Assembly (NCBI GenBank): GCA_007117945.1
Contig: SKTN01000276.1
Location: forward strand, 1 to 6,658
Origin: Nitriliruptoraceae bacterium
GTDB lineage: Bacteria > Actinomycetota > Nitriliruptoria > Nitriliruptorales > Nitriliruptoraceae
DNA: 6,658 nucleotides
Reading direction: 5' to 3'
The notes under the pieces were generated by a model. That model did no database searches and was not told the origin of the DNA. It saw only the letters and a program-made list of their open reading frames with translations. Positions 3,737-6,658 of the stretch are shown here, piece by piece. The position numbers and the translations under genes are program-made. Position 1 is the first letter of the stretch; each line of letters starts with the position of its first letter.

Positions 3737-6658
3737 ATGGTGACGCACGCGAGCCGTGACGAGGACGCGGACGTGCGGGGTCGCTCCGGCCTCAGCACGG
3801 TGACCACACGTGCGCGGTTCGGGGAGCTGCTCACCGAGGTGCGGCAGCGCTCGGGCCGTAGCCTCCGGGACCTGGCGACAGCGGTGGGATCGAGCCCCTC
3901 CACGCTGAGCGGCTGGTGCCGGGCGGACAACCTGCCCTTCCCGGCCCAGTTCGACACGTTCCGGGCCATGCTGCGCGAGCTGGGGGTGGACGACCCTGAG
4001 CCGTGGATCGACACCCTGGTCCTGCTCCGCCAGGCACGGAGCACCCACGCACCCGTCGCCGGGGCGCCCTACCCCGGGCTCGCGGCCTTCGGACGCCAGG
4101 ACGCGGACCGGTTCTTCGGACGTGAGGAGCTCGTGCAGCGGGCGCTGGACCGCTGGACCGACGTGCTGGCATCACCGGACCGGGCGCGCCTGCTGGTCCT
4201 GGTGGGCCCCTCAGGATCGGGCAAGTCCTCCCTGCTGCACGCCGGGCTGCGCCCGGCGCTCGAGGGGGCGGGGCACGCCATCGTGACCATGACCCCGGGC
4301 AGCGACGCTCTCGCTGCCCTCGGCGCGGCCCGCGACGGTGCCCCGGCCCGCACGCCCGGGGACCCGGATCCGGTCCCCGTCCTCCTGGTCGACCAGCTCG
4401 AGGAGCTGTTCACCTCCAGCGATGACCAGCGCACCCCACGACGCTTCCTCGACGCCCTCGAGGAGCTCTCCTCACCGACGACCTCCGAGGGCTGCGCGGT
4501 CATCGTGGCGATCCGCATCGACTTCTACGCCGAGCTGGCCGCCACCGCGGGCTTCAGCAGCGCGCTGGAGGACGCCCAGGTCCTGGTCGACCCCCTGGGG
4601 CCGCACCAGCTGCGGCGTGCGATCGTGGAGCCGGCACGCCAGGTCGGCATCGAGGTGGAGGAGGACCTGCTGACCCTGCTGCTCCGCGACTTCGTCCCCT
4701 CGAGCTCGGTCACCCGCGTCCATGACGCCGGCTCCCTCCCGCTGCTCTCCCACGCCCTGCAGGAGACCTACCGCAGAGCCCGCGACGGCACCCTGACCGT
4801 CGCCGCCTACCGGGCGACCGGGGGCGTGCACGGCGCCGTGGAACGCTCCGCCGAGGAGGTCTTCAGGGCCCTCGATCCTCGCCAGCAGGAGCTGCTCCGC
4901 CAGGTGCTGCTGCGCCTGGTCCACGTGGAGAACGGGAGCCTCGCCACCCGGCGGGTCGCCAGCCAGCAGGAGCTCGAGGGCCTCCTCGATGCGGAGCGTG
5001 ACGGGCAGCTGAGCGACCTGCTCGAACCCTTCGTGCAGGCACGGCTGCTCACGGCACACGCCACCACGGTGGAGATCTCCCACGAGGCCCTCCTGGCCGC
5101 CTGGCCCCGCCTGCAGGACTGGATCGAGGAGGATCGGGACGCCATCCGCCTGCACCGGCGCATCGCCGAAACCACCGAGCTGTGGCTCGACAGCGGTGAG
5201 GACGACTCCGTGCTGGCCCGGGGCGTGCTCCTGGAGGCGATGCGCACGACCACCACGGCCGGCGGCGGGTCGATCCGGCTCACCTCCGCCGAGGAGCGCT
5301 TCCTCACCGCCAGCATCGATCATGCCCACGCCGAGCAGCTGCTCACCCGCCGACGTACCCGCCGTCTGCGCGTCCTCGCCGCGGTCACCTCGCTGTTCGC
5401 GGTGCTCGCCGGGGTGCTGACGGTGGTGGCCAGCAACGCCCGCGCCGACGCCCTCCTGGCCCGGGATGAGGCGCTGTCACGCCAGCTCTCCCTGGTCGCC
5501 GAGCGGCTGGCGGAGACCGATCCCTCCCTCGGCGCCGAGCTCGCCGTGGCCGGGTACGCCGTCGCGCCCACGACCGAGGCCCGCTCCGCGCTGCTCGACG
5601 CCGCGGCGGCGCCACGGGCGACGCGGATCCTCGGGGGGCCGGGCACCAGCGTCGTGGCCGCGAGCACCGACGGGTCCCTGGTCGCGGTCGGGGACTCCGC
5701 GGGTGCGCAGGTCCAGCTGCTGGTGTCCCCCGACCCCGGAGGCGCCCCCGAGCGGGCGGCCACCATCGCCCTCGACGACCCGGAGCTGGAGATCTACGCC
5801 CTGGCGCTGTCCCCTCACACCGATGTGCTCGCGGTCGGGGACACCGCCGCGCGCATCGCCCTGTGGGACGTCCGCGACCCCCAGGCGCCCGCAGCGCTGG
5901 CCGGAGGCCTGTCGGGCCCTGAGGGCCCCATCCAGGAGCTGTCCTTCTCCCCCGACGGCACCGAGGTGGTGGCCGTCGGGCTCGGGGAGGGCGCCTTCCG
6001 CTGGGACGTCAGCGACCCCGCCCGCCCGGGTGACCTCGCGCTGCTCGAGGCCGGGGACGTCACCTGGTCCCTGGCCCACCACCCCGATGGCCGCCACCTC
6101 GCCGTCGGGGACGAGCTCGGCCAGGTCACCCTGTGGGACCTCGGCGACCCCGCCGCACCGCAGGCGCTGACCGTGCTCCAGCCGACGGATCGGTCCGTGC
6201 TCAGCCTCGACTTCTCCCCGGACGGCGAGCTCCTGGTCGCCGGCTCACGCGCCGGGGGCCTGTACGCCTGGGACGTGACCACCCTCGCGGACCCCCGACC
6301 CGTCACGATCCCGGAGGCGGACTTCGACAGCTGGATCAACGACCTGGCCTTCTCCGGCGACGGGACGTACCTGGCCGTCGGTAGCTCCGATGGGCAGCTG
6401 CGCCTGTGGGAGCGCGAGGGGTGGCGCTTCCTCGACGCCCTGCGCCACCCCGCGGCGCTGACCGGTGTCACCTTCACCTCGGACCCCGATCGACTGCTGA
6501 CCACCGCGGTGGATGGCACCGCCCGCCGCTGGGAGCTCGCCGAGGTGGTCCCCGCCAGCCTCACGGGACGTGTGTGGTCCCTGGGCTTCACCGCCGACGG
6601 GCAGCGGCTGGCCGCCTTCTCCGGGGAGGAGACGGGGTTGTTCGACCTCACCCGACCC
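3737..6658 (+). CDS. HTH–nSTAND1 NTPase–transmembrane–WD40 protein (3' end outside window)
   Basis: The frame stays open for 974 codons to the window edge without a stop. Residues 25-100 form an XRE-like helix-turn-helix (SLRDLATAVGSSPSTLSGW, 42-60). A linker leads to YPGLAAF (112-118) and FFGRE (126-130), the entry signature of nSTAND1 NTPases. Walker A is GPSGSGKS (157-164, Lys163) and Walker B is VLLVDQLEELF (215-225, Asp219). IRIDFY (259-264, Arg260) follows as a sensor-like strand. LPLLSHAL (334-341) and ISHEALLAAWPRL (447-459) belong to the helical and winged-helix parts. TRRRTRRLR (537-545) precedes one hydrophobic helix at about 546-565. The segment 574-635, with DPSLGAELAVAGY and PTTEARSALL, is the usual connector to the propeller. 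WD-like blade ends lie at Trp710, 756, 800, 845, 891 and 932, spaced 41-46 residues, with degenerate ones near 662 and 969. The ATG at 3737 was chosen because a -10-like box precedes it; GTG at 3773 or 3800 would also keep the HTH. The protein probably binds and hydrolyses ATP, oligomerises on a signal sensed by the propeller, and passes it to the DNA-binding head. The role is inferred; the domains are clear. Confidence 0.93.
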   Translation, partial: MVTHASRDEDADVRGRSGLSTVTTRARFGELLTEVRQRSGRSLRDLATAVGSSPSTLSGWCRADNLPFPAQFDTFRAMLRELGVDDPEPWIDTLVLLRQARSTHAPVAGAPYPGLAAFGRQDADRFFGREELVQRALDRWTDVLASPDRARLLVLVGPSGSGKSSLLHAGLRPALEGAGHAIVTMTPGSDALAALGAARDGAPARTPGDPDPVPVLLVDQLEELFTSSDDQRTPRRFLDALEELSSPTTSEGCAVIVAIRIDFYAELAATAGFSSALEDAQVLVDPLGPHQLRRAIVEPARQVGIEVEEDLLTLLLRDFVPSSSVTRVHDAGSLPLLSHALQETYRRARDGTLTVAAYRATGGVHGAVERSAEEVFRALDPRQQELLRQVLLRLVHVENGSLATRRVASQQELEGLLDAERDGQLSDLLEPFVQARLLTAHATTVEISHEALLAAWPRLQDWIEEDRDAIRLHRRIAETTELWLDSGEDDSVLARGVLLEAMRTTTTAGGGSIRLTSAEERFLTASIDHAHAEQLLTRRRTRRLRVLAAVTSLFAVLAGVLTVVASNARADALLARDEALSRQLSLVAERLAETDPSLGAELAVAGYAVAPTTEARSALLDAAAAPRATRILGGPGTSVVAASTDGSLVAVGDSAGAQVQLLVSPDPGGAPERAATIALDDPELEIYALALSPHTDVLAVGDTAARIALWDVRDPQAPAALAGGLSGPEGPIQELSFSPDGTEVVAVGLGEGAFRWDVSDPARPGDLALLEAGDVTWSLAHHPDGRHLAVGDELGQVTLWDLGDPAAPQALTVLQPTDRSVLSLDFSPDGELLVAGSRAGGLYAWDVTTLADPRPVTIPEADFDSWINDLAFSGDGTYLAVGSSDGQLRLWEREGWRFLDALRHPAALTGVTFTSDPDRLLTTAVDGTARRWELAEVVPASLTGRVWSLGFTADGQRLAAFSGEETGLFDLTRP

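Noticed and set aside
4472..5329. Minus-strand frame of 285 codons within the STAND gene
   Set aside because: It lies wholly antisense to the NTPase region, which has Walker motifs and conserved helices on the plus strand. Its Gly/Gln/Val-rich product looks like a complement artefact.
5680..6120. Recurrent GGTCGGGGAC-like nucleotide words
   Set aside because: They encode the repeated AVGD strand of successive WD blades and are explained by protein repetition, not by a DNA element.
5815..6651. Minus-strand frame of 278 codons opposite the WD40 region
   Set aside because: The Ser/Arg/Pro-rich translation is the expected complement of repeated Gly-Asp and Trp-Asp codons in the propeller.

Overview
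This is a very GC-rich stretch whose genes use almost only G or C at third codon positions. The gene families fit a high-GC Actinomycetota chromosome. In particular, it holds an HTH–nSTAND1–WD40 protein of the type common in actinomycetes, and a promoter placed for a leaderless transcript. The genus cannot be told from the sequence alone.

Layout. Positions 1-44 may be the last codons of a gene that enters from the left. Positions 45-868 contain no gene I can defend; one forward frame there keeps a coding-like third-position bias and may be a decayed gene. Next come two alpha/beta-hydrolase genes on the minus strand (869-1702 and 1781-2761), transcribed leftward in the order 1781-2761 then 869-1702, with 78 bases between them. 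A hairpin overlaps the end of the first-transcribed gene. An unusually AT-rich 33-base patch (2828-2860) lies in the divergent promoter region, and an ArsR-like winged-helix regulator (2896-3435) runs rightward from it. The arrangement suggests that the regulator controls itself and the two hydrolases.

The regulator is followed by a strong nested hairpin (3450-3512) and about 220 bases of self-complementary intergenic DNA. This contains a second hairpin and a tandem 10-base repeat, then a promoter-like TAGGCT placed for a leaderless message. From 3737 to the right edge runs one open frame of at least 974 codons. It encodes an N-terminal HTH, an nSTAND1 signalling NTPase with intact Walker A and B motifs, a single predicted membrane helix and a WD40 propeller whose end is cut off by the window.

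The most interesting element is this STAND protein. It looks like a membrane-tethered, NTP-driven switch with a DNA-binding head and a probable sensor propeller across the membrane. The architecture belongs to a known broad class (signalling and conflict-type STAND NTPases); its ligand, DNA targets and biological role cannot be read from the sequence. No mobile element, CRISPR array, tRNA or rRNA was seen.
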